Positions 36,555 to 45,048 of a stretch of 64,000 bases of DNA are shown here, piece by piece. The position numbers and the translations under genes are program-made. Source of the stretch: Rhodococcus sp. ABRD24 (GTDB lineage Bacteria; Actinomycetota; Actinomycetes; Mycobacteriales; Mycobacteriaceae); contig NZ_CP035319.1 in NCBI RefSeq assembly GCF_004328705.1, positions 3,658,001 to 3,722,000 of the forward strand. Direction: 5' to 3'. The notes under the pieces are model-generated. The model saw only the letters and a list, made by a program, of their open reading frames with translations, had not been told where the DNA came from and searched no databases. Each line of letters opens with the position of its first letter. The stretch's first letter is position 1.

Positions 36555-38213
36555 CTATCCGATGGTCGGGCCCAGCAGATCGTCGGCGTCCGCGATGCGA
36601 TACGCGTAGCCCTGCTCGGCGAGGAAGCGTTGGCGGTGTGCGGCGTACTCGGCGTCGAGTGTGTCGCGTGCGACCACCGAGTAGAAGTGTGCCTGACCGC
36701 CGTCGTGCTTCGGACGCAGGAGGCGCCCGAGGCGCTGCGCTTCCTCCTGCCGGGAGCCGAACGTGCCGGACACCTGCACCGCCACGGACGCCTCCGGCAG
36801 GTCGATCGAGAAGTTCGCGACCTTGCTCACCACCAGCGTCTGGATCTCGCCGTTACGGAACTTGTCGAACAGGATCTCGCGCTCCTTGTTGCGCGTCGAC
36901 CCCTGGATGACCGGGGCGTCGAGTTCCTCGCCCAACTCCTCGAGCTGGTCCAGGTAGGCGCCGATCACCAGTGTCGGCGCACCGGGGTGCCGGTCCAGGA
37001 TCGATTTCACGACGGCGTGCTTGGTCCGGGCCGTCGAACACAGCTTGTAGCGCTCCTCCGGTTCGGCCGTCGCATACGCCATCCGCTCGGCGTCGGTGAG
37101 CGTCACCCGCACTTCGATGCAGTCAGCGGGCGCGATCCAGCCCTGCGCCTCGATGTCCTTCCATGGCGCGTCGTAGCGCTTGGGGCCGATCAGCGAGAAC
37201 ACGTCGCCCTCCCGCCCGTCCTCACGGACCAGGGTCGCGGTGAGGCCGAGGCGCCGCCGCGACTGCAGATCGGCGGTCATCCGGAACACGGGAGCGGGCA
37301 GCAGGTGCACCTCGTCGTAGATCACCAGACCCCAGTCGCGGGAGTCGAACAGCTCGAGATGCTTGTACTCGCCCTTCGATTTGCGGGTGATCACCTGATA
37401 GGTGGCGATGGTGACCGGGCGGATCTCCTTCTTCTCGCCCGAGTACTCACCGATCTCCTCCTCGGTGAGCGACGTGCGCGCGATCAGCTCACGCTTCCAT
37501 TGGCGTCCTGCGACGGTGTTGGTGACCAGGATCAGCGTGGTCGCCTTCGCCTTCGCCATAGCCGCGGCTCCCACCATCGTCTTGCCGGCGCCACAGGGGA
37601 GCACGACGACGCCGGAGCCGCCGGCCCAGAATGAGTCCGCCGCCATCTCCTGGTAGTCGCGCAGGTGCCAGTGGCCCTCCTCGAACGCGAGGTCGATCGG
37701 GTGCGCCTCGCCGTCGACGTATCCGGCGAGGTCCTCGGCCGGCCAGCCGATCTTGAGCAGCATCTGCTTGAGGTGCCCGCGTTCGCTGGGATGCACGACC
37801 ACGGTGTCGTCGTCGACCTTGGCGCCCAGCATCGGTGCGATCTTCTTGTGCCGCATCACCTCGGTGAGCACGGCGCGGTCGAGACTGACCAGCGTGAGGC
37901 CGTGCAAGGGGCTCTTGACCAGTTGCAGCCGCCCGTAGCGGGCCATGGTGTCGACGATGTCGACCAGCAGCGGCTGCGGGACGGCGAAGCGGGAGTACGA
38001 CACCAGGGCGTCCACCACCTGTTCGGCGTCGTGCCCGGCGGCGCGGGCATTCCACAGTGCGAGCGGGGTGATCCGATAGGTGTGCACGTGCTCGGGTGCA
38101 CGCTCGAGCTCGGCGAACGGCGCGATCGCCTGCCGAGCATCGTTTGCGCGCTCGTGATCGACCTCGAGTAGCAGTGTCTTGTCGGACTGGACGATCAGCG
38201 GGCCGTCGGTCAC
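36555..38213 (-). CDS. xpb: DNA repair helicase XPB (ERCC3)
   Basis: 552 residues. N-terminal damage-recognition-like domain, then superfamily 2 helicase core: Walker A LPCGAGKT (about 205-212), DEVH box at 300-303, motif III GLTAT, the XPB-specific RED motif (REDGREGD), and motif VI EEAQRLGRLLRPK. It is an ATP-dependent 3'-5' DNA helicase found in actinobacteria and related to the eukaryotic TFIIH subunit, with a presumed role in nucleotide excision repair. Gene order (aminotransferase, XPB, helicase-associated protein, Rpf) agrees with mycobacteria. ATG start; upstream is a very strong hairpin. Confidence 0.95.
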   Translation of the reverse strand: MTDGPLIVQSDKTLLLEVDHERANDARQAIAPFAELERAPEHVHTYRITPLALWNARAAGHDAEQVVDALVSYSRFAVPQPLLVDIVDTMARYGRLQLVKSPLHGLTLVSLDRAVLTEVMRHKKIAPMLGAKVDDDTVVVHPSERGHLKQMLLKIGWPAEDLAGYVDGEAHPIDLAFEEGHWHLRDYQEMAADSFWAGGSGVVVLPCGAGKTMVGAAAMAKAKATTLILVTNTVAGRQWKRELIARTSLTEEEIGEYSGEKKEIRPVTIATYQVITRKSKGEYKHLELFDSRDWGLVIYDEVHLLPAPVFRMTADLQSRRRLGLTATLVREDGREGDVFSLIGPKRYDAPWKDIEAQGWIAPADCIEVRVTLTDAERMAYATAEPEERYKLCSTARTKHAVVKSILDRHPGAPTLVIGAYLDQLEELGEELDAPVIQGSTRNKEREILFDKFRNGEIQTLVVSKVANFSIDLPEASVAVQVSGTFGSRQEEAQRLGRLLRPKHDGGQAHFYSVVARDTLDAEYAAHRQRFLAEQGYAYRIADADDLLGPTIG

Positions 38214-38274
38214 GTGTGCCTCCTAGCAACGGTAACCAGACCATTGTCCAGACGGCGCCGACATCTCGCCATGT

Positions 38275-38340
38275 AGGCCTGCGGCCCGTGCGCGTTTTCG
38301 GTAGTGGGACCCACCAGAAACGCGCACGGGCCGCAGGCCT
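38275..38340. terminator. Perfect 23-bp inverted repeat
   Basis: Arms 38275-38297 and 38318-38340 are perfectly complementary over 23 bases (outer part AGGCCTGCGGCCCGTGCG), with a 20-base loop that itself contains GTGGG-A-CCCAC. It lies between the small-gene cluster (stop at 38349) and the XPB start, both leftward, so it would terminate the small-gene transcript before XPB. No T-run follows, as is common in actinobacteria. It could also be a dispersed repeat. Confidence 0.75.
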
Positions 38341-38348
38341 GCTCAGGA

Positions 38349-38513
38349 TCAGTCTCCGGCAGCGATGGATTTCTTCGTTTCCATCACCTGCACGAGCGCC
38401 TCGGAAATTCCGGCGCGATATCCGGCATCCCGTTCGGAGCGCACGGCGGTGGCGTCGAGTTCGCTTTCCAGTCGTGCCTGAATTCTGTCCAGGGCGAGCA
38501 TGGTCCGCTTCAC
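38349..38513 (-). CDS. Small helical protein, unknown function
   Basis: 54 residues from GTG 38513: MKRTMLALDRIQARLESELD then ATAVRSERDAGYRAGISEAL and a lysine-rich end. AAGAAGGA is seven bases upstream. The start overlaps the stop of the preceding small gene (GTGA), indicating coupling. The segment RIQA..L-x-R-x-D-x-GYRAGI resembles LDRLLG..R-x-DGFRSGI in the upstream protein, so the two look like diverged tandem copies. No known family. Confidence 0.6.
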   Translation of the reverse strand: MKRTMLALDRIQARLESELDATAVRSERDAGYRAGISEALVQVMETKKSIAAGD

Positions 38514-38731
38514 GATCTGGTCCTTCTTTTTCCTAGTCGTTCAGGGAAAAACGGAAATCCGGAATGCTGGGCGCGTTCGTCCAGGACGAAAAGCTTCGCC
38601 GATGCGATGCCGGACCGGAATCCGTCGGCCCGGGGTTCCTGCAGGGTGCTGTCCCCGAGCAGTCGATCGAGTTTCCGGTGCAGGTGATCCAGGACAACCG
38701 GTGCGTCGGGCACCATGGTCTCGTCGGTCAT
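38510..38731 (-). CDS. Small helical protein, unknown function
   Basis: 73 residues from ATG 38731, containing VVLDHLHRKLDRLLGDSTLQ and RADGFRSGIASAKLFVLDER, predicted mostly helical. Its pattern of L-D-R and D-G-[FY]-R-[SA]-G-I is shared with the next gene. Both flanking genes are nearly touching (11 bases upstream, four-base overlap downstream), so the three small genes form one transcript. Function unknown. Confidence 0.55.
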   Translation of the reverse strand: MTDETMVPDAPVVLDHLHRKLDRLLGDSTLQEPRADGFRSGIASAKLFVLDERAQHSGFPFFPERLGKRRTRS

Positions 38732-38742
38732 GGCCGGGTCCG

Positions 38743-38868
38743 TCAGTAGCGCTTGCGCTTTTTGATCAATTCGTCCGCGTCGGCAGCGCGTCCACGCTTT
38801 TCTGCGCGCCGCTCCTTGATGGATTGTGAGGGCTTTTTCAAATTCTTACCAGGTTTCTTGTCTGCCAT
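38743..38868 (-). CDS. Very small basic protein (41 aa)
   Basis: 41 residues from ATG 38868, too short for most gene finders: MADKKPGKNLKKPSQSIKER and then RAEKRGRAADADELIKKRKR-Y. Almost half the residues are lysine or arginine. GGAG lies five bases upstream (AGGAGCGATAATG). Such composition suggests nucleic-acid or ribosome binding, but nothing else supports that. First gene of the three-gene small-protein cluster. Confidence 0.6.
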   Translation of the reverse strand: MADKKPGKNLKKPSQSIKERRAEKRGRAADADELIKKRKRY

Positions 38869-38972
38869 TATCGCTCCTGACCTCGAAGTGGCAATCACTG
38901 ACTCGAGACCATACGTCATTCTGTAGAAAAATCCAGTCGCGGCCGTTCGGCAGTTTTTGCGGCCCGAAAAAT

Positions 38973-41276
38973 TCAGTCGGCGAGTGCGACGGAGGTGATG
39001 CGGTGCAGCGTGAAACGGCGCACCTCGCCCGTCGCACGGTCGAGCGCGTCGAGCTGGCCGCCGCCGACGCTCACCGGTTCCACGATGCGGTGAGTCGCGA
39101 TGCCCTGCGCGTCGACGTAGCCGATCGTGACGGAACGGCGTACCTGGACTGCGGTCTGCAGCAGCGTCATCGTGGCCGCGCCCGCGGCCCGGCTGCCGTC
39201 GGCGCGGATGCCGCCCCCGGCCGTGGCTGCGGCCCGGTCCCCGGACCGGAGTGAGCGCACCAGCGTCGAGAGCTGGTCGTCGGTGGGCAATGCGGGAGCC
39301 CGCCCCCGCGGCACCCGCGCCGCAGGGACTCTGGCGCCGCGGGAGCGCAGGTCGACGATTGCGCCCGACGAGTCCTCACCGGCTGGCGCGAACCCGGCAG
39401 CGCGGAGCTCGGTGAGGACCTCTTTGAGCGGGGCCTGGGAGATGGCGACGGTGGGAGCCAGCGCCCGTAGTGCGAGTGGCTCGGCGACCGGGGAGGCCAG
39501 GACCTCTGCCAGCAGCGCCGGATCCTCGCAGCGGATGAACGACGCCGCGACCCCAGCACGGAGCTGTCCGTGCCGCCTTGCGACGTCGTCGATGAGGTAC
39601 GTCAGCGACTGTGGGACCGGTGTCTTCGATCGGGTCACGAACAGCGTCTGCAGCTCGGACGCGGAGAGGCCGGCGTCGAGTGCGCGACGGATGCTGGCCT
39701 CGCTGATCCGGTACATCGACGCGGCGCCCGCCGATTCGATGTCGGCGACGAGGGTGATCTGCTCGAGTAATTCGGGAATCAGCGGTCCGGGTGCGACGAC
39801 GGTGAGATCGGCCTGCACCAGGACGAAGTCGATGGGTGCGGGCAGCGCCGCATCCATTTCGGACTCCGGGTCGCCGCCGTGTAGCAGCGCCTTTCCCGGC
39901 GAGCTGAGGACCCCATGCGCGACGAGTCCCAGGACACGGGCTTCGTCGAGGGTCCGCTCGACTACGACGGGTCCGAGCCGGCCCGCCCAGCGTGGCCGGC
40001 GCCACGCAAGGAGCCGGCTGGCGTCCGTGGCCGACACCGATCGGCCGCTGCCGGCTTCAGCGAACAGCTCGAAGAGCATCCGGCGCTCGAGCGCGGCGCC
40101 CGGGGCCCGCACCTCCTCGGACAGGGCAGCGATGGGCTTGCCAGTGGCGTCTCGGCTGCCGATGATCCAAGGGCGGCGCGGCAGTGACAGCCACGCGCCG
40201 ACCAGAGTCGCCCAGCGCCGGGCGGTGCCGGAGTGCAGCCAGCCGTCGACGGCCACGGTGGGGGCCCAGTAGTCGTCGATGTCGGTGAGCGGGGCTGGGT
40301 CGGGGCTGCCGTTCGCGATCAAGCCCGCGCCGGCAAGGAGTTCGACCAGTAAGCCGATCCGGGCTTCGTCGATGCCGGTGACCTTCGAGAGCCGGCGCAC
40401 CTCCCGCACGCCGAATCCGCCAGCCTTGAGTGCGGGCGCCGGCAAATCGCCCAGCGCCGCGATCAGGTCCTCGCAGTGCCTGACGAGTTCGAGTGCCTCA
40501 CCTGCGGCGGCAGCGTTGACGTCGGCGAGCTTGTGCTTGCGCCCCGACAGCTGGGGCGGGGTGGGGGAGGCAGGGTCGAAGACGGACTCGCCGCGCAGAA
40601 CCTGGCCCACCTGGACGGGTAGCTCCACTGTCTCGGCATCGATCCAGTGCAGCAGGCCGCGGGCGAGCAAACGTTGGACCGGACGGTCCGGCGATGTGCC
40701 GGGCGCGGCGTCGCGGGTGCGGCCGACCGGGGAGGACCGGGCCAAGGTGGTGAGCAGGTCGCGCTCGCTCGGCTCGATCGTGTCCAGGGCCGCCCGGATC
40801 TCGTCCTCGCTCATGGCATCGGATTCGGCCCTGCACCGGCCGATGCGCCACGGGATGGCGTCCGCCGCGGCCCGCACAATACGAAGGCGGTCTTCGTCGC
40901 CCCACACCAGCGCCAGCGATCTGAGATGCGCGAGGGCTCGGTCGAGGCTCTTGCCGGGGACTCGCGCAGCCAGGGCCTCGTCGATCAGCCGCCGCGGGAT
41001 CGGCATCCGGTCGGCCTGTTCGAGTGCGAGGACCTCGAGCACGCTGAACTCGAGCGAGTTGAGGGTGTCCGCGGCCCGCATCACCGAGGCGCGCTGCTCC
41101 GCGCGGCCGGCGAGAATGGCGCAGGTGGCGGGTGGGGGCACGGCGAGGTCGGGGCGAAGCCGGATCAGCTCGGTCAGCTCGGCGTCCTTGCAGTCGGACA
41201 GCCACCCGGTCAGGGTGGGTGCCACCACAGGATTCGCGGTTTCCGGGGTGCCCTCGGTGCCATGCGTATGGGTCAT
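38973..41276 (-). CDS. Helicase-associated (XPB/Ssl2 N-terminal-like) domain protein with WYL-like end
   Basis: 767 residues, no Walker motifs. It belongs to the actinobacterial helicase_C_3 / XPB-Ssl2 N-terminal-like family, encoded beside XPB in mycobacteria (Rv0862c by position). The C-terminal 60 residues (VRRSVTIGYVDAQGIATHRI, VEPVSVGGGQLDALD, RRFTLHRITSVALAD) form a WYL-like module, typical of proteins sensing nucleic acid or nucleotides during DNA damage. It may act with XPB, though the small-gene cluster and hairpin separate them here. ATG 41276. Confidence 0.82.
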   Translation of the reverse strand: MTHTHGTEGTPETANPVVAPTLTGWLSDCKDAELTELIRLRPDLAVPPPATCAILAGRAEQRASVMRAADTLNSLEFSVLEVLALEQADRMPIPRRLIDEALAARVPGKSLDRALAHLRSLALVWGDEDRLRIVRAAADAIPWRIGRCRAESDAMSEDEIRAALDTIEPSERDLLTTLARSSPVGRTRDAAPGTSPDRPVQRLLARGLLHWIDAETVELPVQVGQVLRGESVFDPASPTPPQLSGRKHKLADVNAAAAGEALELVRHCEDLIAALGDLPAPALKAGGFGVREVRRLSKVTGIDEARIGLLVELLAGAGLIANGSPDPAPLTDIDDYWAPTVAVDGWLHSGTARRWATLVGAWLSLPRRPWIIGSRDATGKPIAALSEEVRAPGAALERRMLFELFAEAGSGRSVSATDASRLLAWRRPRWAGRLGPVVVERTLDEARVLGLVAHGVLSSPGKALLHGGDPESEMDAALPAPIDFVLVQADLTVVAPGPLIPELLEQITLVADIESAGAASMYRISEASIRRALDAGLSASELQTLFVTRSKTPVPQSLTYLIDDVARRHGQLRAGVAASFIRCEDPALLAEVLASPVAEPLALRALAPTVAISQAPLKEVLTELRAAGFAPAGEDSSGAIVDLRSRGARVPAARVPRGRAPALPTDDQLSTLVRSLRSGDRAAATAGGGIRADGSRAAGAATMTLLQTAVQVRRSVTIGYVDAQGIATHRIVEPVSVGGGQLDALDRATGEVRRFTLHRITSVALAD

Positions 41277-41336
41277 CGACTATGAGATTAGTGACCTGGG
41301 CTGTACCGCGCCGCGCGCTCCTGTCAAAATGGGCGC

Positions 41337-41525
41337 GTGGCTAACAATTCGAAGAAGCGCTATGTCGATCCAGGGTGGCCGGAAACTGCGGATGGAGATC
41401 ACGCGGTGACCGAGTTGTCTTCCAGCCGTGCCGGAGGTCTTTCGCCGTTCGGCGAGGAGATGGAGTTCCCGCTTCCCGCGGACCAACTCCCGTACGCACA
41501 CCCCCACACCGTGATCAACCGCTGA
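41337..41525 (+). CDS. Conserved small protein of mycolata, unknown function
   Basis: 62 residues from GTG 41337: starts [20 protein letters not shown] and ends [19 protein letters not shown]. Polar, no membrane segment or signal. Conserved in position between the helicase-associated gene and rpf (the Rv0863 position in M. tuberculosis, from memory). Divergent from the helicase-associated gene with a 60-base gap and followed by a strong terminator. Confidence 0.7.
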   Translation: MANNSKKRYVDPGWPETADGDHAVTELSSSRAGGLSPFGEEMEFPLPADQLPYAHPHTVINR

Positions 41526-41536
41526 CGCATACGCAA

Positions 41537-41577
41537 GAAAGAGGGCCCCTCGCCGTCACGGCGAGGGGCCCTCTTTC
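41537..41577. terminator. Bidirectional terminator
   Basis: A perfect 19-base-pair stem (GAAAGAGGGCCCCTCGCCG and its complement) with a TCA loop, bounded by AAAG on one side and CTTTC on the other. It separates the convergent small gene and rpf and can serve both. Confidence 0.9.
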
Positions 41578-41597
41578 GGTCTCGGGGTGAGCGCGGC

Positions 41598-42701
<1,104 letters not shown>

Positions 42702-43109
42702 TCAGGCGGGGGTCCACCGCGCCTGATCGCTGCTTCCGCCGACATCCACGATCTCCTTGCCGAGTGGCATCAGGGAGACCGGAATCATCTTGAGGTTCGC
42801 GATTGCGAGCGGAATGCCGATGATCGTGATCGCCATCGCGATGGCCGACACGATGTGGCCGATTGCGAGCCAGATGCCCGCCAGGATCAGCCAGATGATG
42901 TTGCCGATCAGGGATGCGACACCCGCGGTCGGCTTGTCGACGACCGTCTTGCCGAATGGCCACAGCGCGTACACGCCGATCCGGAACGACGCGATCCCGA
43001 AGGGGATCGTGATGATGAGGATGCACATGACCAGGCCGGCAAGGAAGTATCCGAGCGCCAACCATAGGCCGCCGAAGATCAGCCAGATGATGTTCAGCAA
43101 GATCCGCAT
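42702..43109 (-). CDS. YccF domain membrane protein
   Basis: 135 residues with two copies of the YccF pattern: NIIWLIFGGLWLALGYFLAG with IPFGIASFRIGVYALWPFGK, and NIIWLILAGIWLAIGHIVSA with IPLAIANLKMIPVSLMPLGK. Four membrane segments. Widespread inner-membrane family of unknown function. ATG at 43109; the same direction as rpf but separated from it by the Crp site. Confidence 0.85.
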   Translation of the reverse strand: MRILLNIIWLIFGGLWLALGYFLAGLVMCILIITIPFGIASFRIGVYALWPFGKTVVDKPTAGVASLIGNIIWLILAGIWLAIGHIVSAIAMAITIIGIPLAIANLKMIPVSLMPLGKEIVDVGGSSDQARWTPA

Positions 43110-43133
43110 GTGTTGTCCTTAAAGTTCGTAGGT

Positions 43134-43193
43134 GAGCCTCCGGCTCGGTGATCCGGGTGCCTCCGGCTCGGTGATCGGGGAGCCTCCGGCTCA
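43134..43193. repeat. Three GCCTCCGGCTC repeats (hairpin-forming)
   Basis: Three direct copies of GCCTCCGGCTC, two of them followed by GGTGATC, at 43136, 43159 and 43181 (approximate starts). GAGCC-TCC-GGCTC is a small hairpin, so the array is a triple hairpin lying between the YccF gene and the next leftward gene; the last copy overlaps that gene's stop codon. It probably acts as a terminator or REP-like element. Confidence 0.7.
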
Positions 43194-43427
43194 GCGGCTC
43201 CGGCGTCCGGAGCGGAGTGCGTATGCGATGGCGAGAACGAAGCCGAGCGGGCACGCGAGGGTGAGGAAGTACAGAACCAGGCCGGGGTCGCCCTCGGAGA
43301 GCGAATGGACGAAGAAGATGGCGACGATCGCCGCGATCCCGATGAGGAAGCTGGCGATAGCGAGGCGGAACAGCGTCTTGCCGTTGTTGCTGGTGTTGGT
43401 GCCGCTGCGGTTCGGTTCGTTCGTCAC
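43191..43427 (-). CDS. Small membrane protein, unknown function
   Basis: 78 residues from GTG 43427: TNEPNRSGTNTSNNGKTLFR, then two membrane helices (LAIASFLIGIAAIVAIFFVH and YFLTLACPLGFVLAIAYALR) and a basic RSGRRSR end. A second GTG at 43445 is possible; neither has a strong ribosome-binding site. Divergent from the first gene of the left SipW locus. No family recognised. Confidence 0.6.
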   Translation of the reverse strand: MTNEPNRSGTNTSNNGKTLFRLAIASFLIGIAAIVAIFFVHSLSEGDPGLVLYFLTLACPLGFVLAIAYALRSGRRSR

Positions 43428-43502
43428 AACACAACGGTAGGCCACCTGTAGCGAAGAGGTGTACGGAGCTTCCGGCTTCGGGAGTGCAGAAAATTTGCCG
43501 AA

Positions 43503-43528
43503 CTGGACGCTTGATCACATTTGCTGCC
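43503..43528 (+). promoter_or_regulatory. Shared upstream element, copy 1
   Basis: CTGGACGCTTGATCAC then ATTTGCTGCC. It agrees at 19 of 24 positions with the elements at 44301-44330 and 51395-51424. A possible -10 box TAGGCT follows at 43530-43535, only seven bases before the ATG at 43543, so the transcript may be leaderless and the element may be an activator site over the -35 region. Confidence 0.6.
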
Positions 43529-43542
43529 TTAGGCTCCGCGCC

Positions 43543-44172
43543 ATGACTGCTTTCACTCGTATGTCCGGAGCCCTGACGGGGCAGGGCAAAGTTCTGGGCG
43601 GCGTGCTGCTCGCGCTCTTCCTCGCGGCTGTTGCCGTGATCGCGGTCCCGTCCGTCGCTCGCGCCGACACCCCGGCTCCCACCGTCGAGTACTCGTCCGA
43701 CGACGGTGCCACTTGGGGCGGCATCGACGAGATCGACTGGAATCTCGATGAGCTGGTGCCTGGGCGGGAGCGCGCCACCAACTTCCAGGTCCGCAACGCC
43801 TCCGGTGTGGAGGGCTGGGTCGGCTTCTCGGTGGGCCAGTACACCCTGTCTCCGGGAATGACCGCGACCGCGCGCGTCGACGTCGACGGCAAGATCGGCG
43901 AAGCGGTGGCACTGACCGAGGCCCGCACGGTGCCCCCGGGAACGCAGCTCGGCTCGATCCATCTCGAACCGAACGCAACCGCGGTGATCTCCCTAGTCGT
44001 CGGCATGCCCGCCGACGCTGACAACCAGACGCAGAACGGCCACGTGAATCCCAGGTGGGCCGTCGGCTTCACCCCCGATGCGGCGCCCGATCCCGGCTGT
44101 GGAGGTACCGGATCCACCGGTTCGCTCGGCTGCATCTTCGGTTCGCTGGGCACTGGAAGCCTTGCTTCCTGA
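43543..44172 (+). CDS. Secreted protein of the left SipW locus, unknown function
   Basis: 209 residues. A long signal peptide (to about residue 41, VARA-DTPAP) is followed by a beta-rich domain with TVEYSSDDGATWGGIDEIDW, ERATNFQVRNASGVEGWVGF and TAVISLVVGMPADADNQTQN. The alternation of V-x-N-x-[SG] segments recalls Ig-like TasA-type proteins. A glycine-serine tail with two cysteines ends the protein. It opens the cluster that continues with a TasA-like protein and a signal peptidase. No ribosome-binding site is seen, consistent with a leaderless transcript. Function inferred only from position. Confidence 0.7.
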   Translation: MTAFTRMSGALTGQGKVLGGVLLALFLAAVAVIAVPSVARADTPAPTVEYSSDDGATWGGIDEIDWNLDELVPGRERATNFQVRNASGVEGWVGFSVGQYTLSPGMTATARVDVDGKIGEAVALTEARTVPPGTQLGSIHLEPNATAVISLVVGMPADADNQTQNGHVNPRWAVGFTPDAAPDPGCGGTGSTGSLGCIFGSLGTGSLAS

Positions 44173-44300
44173 TTCGCTGATCCCCGCACGGGCGGTGACC
44201 CGAGCTCCCTCGCCGGGATGGTCGGATAGCGGCCCGCCCGCGGTTCGAGTGGGATTGCTGAGTGGCCGCAGTCATCCTGTGACGGGAATCTGGCAAACTT

Positions 44301-44330
44301 CCTTCTGGACGGTTGACCAGTTTTGCCGCG
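44301..44330 (+). promoter_or_regulatory. Shared upstream element, copy 2
   Basis: CCTTCTGGACGGTTGACCAG followed by TTTTGCCGCG. It differs at only two of 30 positions from the copy upstream of the right SipW locus. TTGACC inside it could be a -35 box. It lies 99 bases before the TasA-like gene. Confidence 0.75.
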
Positions 44331-44334
44331 GAAG

Positions 44335-44351
44335 TACCACTTCGGGTGGTA
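44335..44351 (+). promoter_or_regulatory. Leader hairpin after element copy 2
   Basis: TACCAC-TTCGG-GTGGTA, a perfect six-base-pair stem, is followed by AAAAACC. It lies just downstream of the shared element and 80 bases before the gene. It may be an operator or a leader structure. Confidence 0.4.
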
Positions 44352-44429
44352 AAAACCTCATGACGCGTAACCCGGACAGCCTCCGGCGTGGCGGCGCCCG
44401 TTCGGTTTTCACGAAAGGCTCACACTGCA

Positions 44430-45041
44430 ATGTCTCGTCACGTCGTTCCGGATGAACGCCCAGGAGTAGGTACCCGAGTGCGCACGCTCCTGACAGGTCG
44501 TCGTCCCCGCGCCATCGCGTCACTCGGGATCGTGTTGGGGCTGGGTGCCATCGGCACCCTCGCCGCCTGGAGTGACACCGCGACGGCAACATCGGGTGTG
44601 TTCTCCACCGGGTCGGTGGACCTCCAGCTCAACGGAGATCCGGGAAACCCGACGGCCTACGCGTTTGCGACGCTGACGAAGTCGAACATGCTCCCGGGTA
44701 ATTCGGTTGCCGCTACCTTGCCGGTGCAGAACGCAGGGTCGACCTCGTTCGAGTACACGATGGACGCCGCGGCAACGACGTCGCCGCTGGCACCGTTCCT
44801 CAAGGTGACGATCTCCACGGGCACGTCGAACGGCACAGTATGCAGTGGCGGTACCCCGATCGCTACCGACGTTGCGTTGGTCTCCGGCGGTTCCGCCAAC
44901 CTGATCACTGCGCCGCGGACGCTGGACAACGGCGTCAGCGAGACGCTCTGCTTCCAGGTCAAGGTCGATCCGGCGGCGACGACGGCCGTCCAGGGGCAGA
45001 CGGTCAACGCGTCGTTCAACTTCGCGGCTACGAGCGTCTGA
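44430..45041 (+). CDS. SipW-dependent-type exported protein (TasA/CalY-like)
   Basis: 203 residues from ATG 44430. After a basic N-terminus (RTLLTGRRPRAIASLG) comes the SipW-type signal IVLGLGAIGTLAAWSDTATA and the typical follow-on SGVFSTGSVDLQLNG. The mature part is a beta-rich domain (AFATLTKSNMLPGNSVAATL, PVQNAGSTSFEYTM, ETLCFQVKVDPAA) as in TasA/CalY/camelysin proteins, which form extracellular fibres in Bacillus. It should be cleaved by the SipW-like peptidase encoded seven bases downstream. A paralogue is at 50129-50677. An upstream in-frame start at 44388 is less likely. Confidence 0.85.
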   Translation: MSRHVVPDERPGVGTRVRTLLTGRRPRAIASLGIVLGLGAIGTLAAWSDTATATSGVFSTGSVDLQLNGDPGNPTAYAFATLTKSNMLPGNSVAATLPVQNAGSTSFEYTMDAAATTSPLAPFLKVTISTGTSNGTVCSGGTPIATDVALVSGGSANLITAPRTLDNGVSETLCFQVKVDPAATTAVQGQTVNASFNFAATSV

Positions 45042-45048
45042 GTTTCGC

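Noticed and set aside
36126-37634. Plus-strand frame of 502 codons opposite the DUF3239-like and XPB genes
   Set aside because: Antisense to the helicase core whose motifs are unmistakable; amino-acid make-up is that of a shadow frame.
38349-38868. Calling the three small genes a toxin-antitoxin system
   Set aside because: No known toxin or antitoxin family is recognisable; only the gene size and coupling suggest it, so it is left as a hypothesis.
40279-41409. Plus-strand frame of 376 codons opposite the helicase-associated gene
   Set aside because: Serine/arginine-rich low-complexity translation and no ribosome-binding site; the minus strand has a conserved protein.
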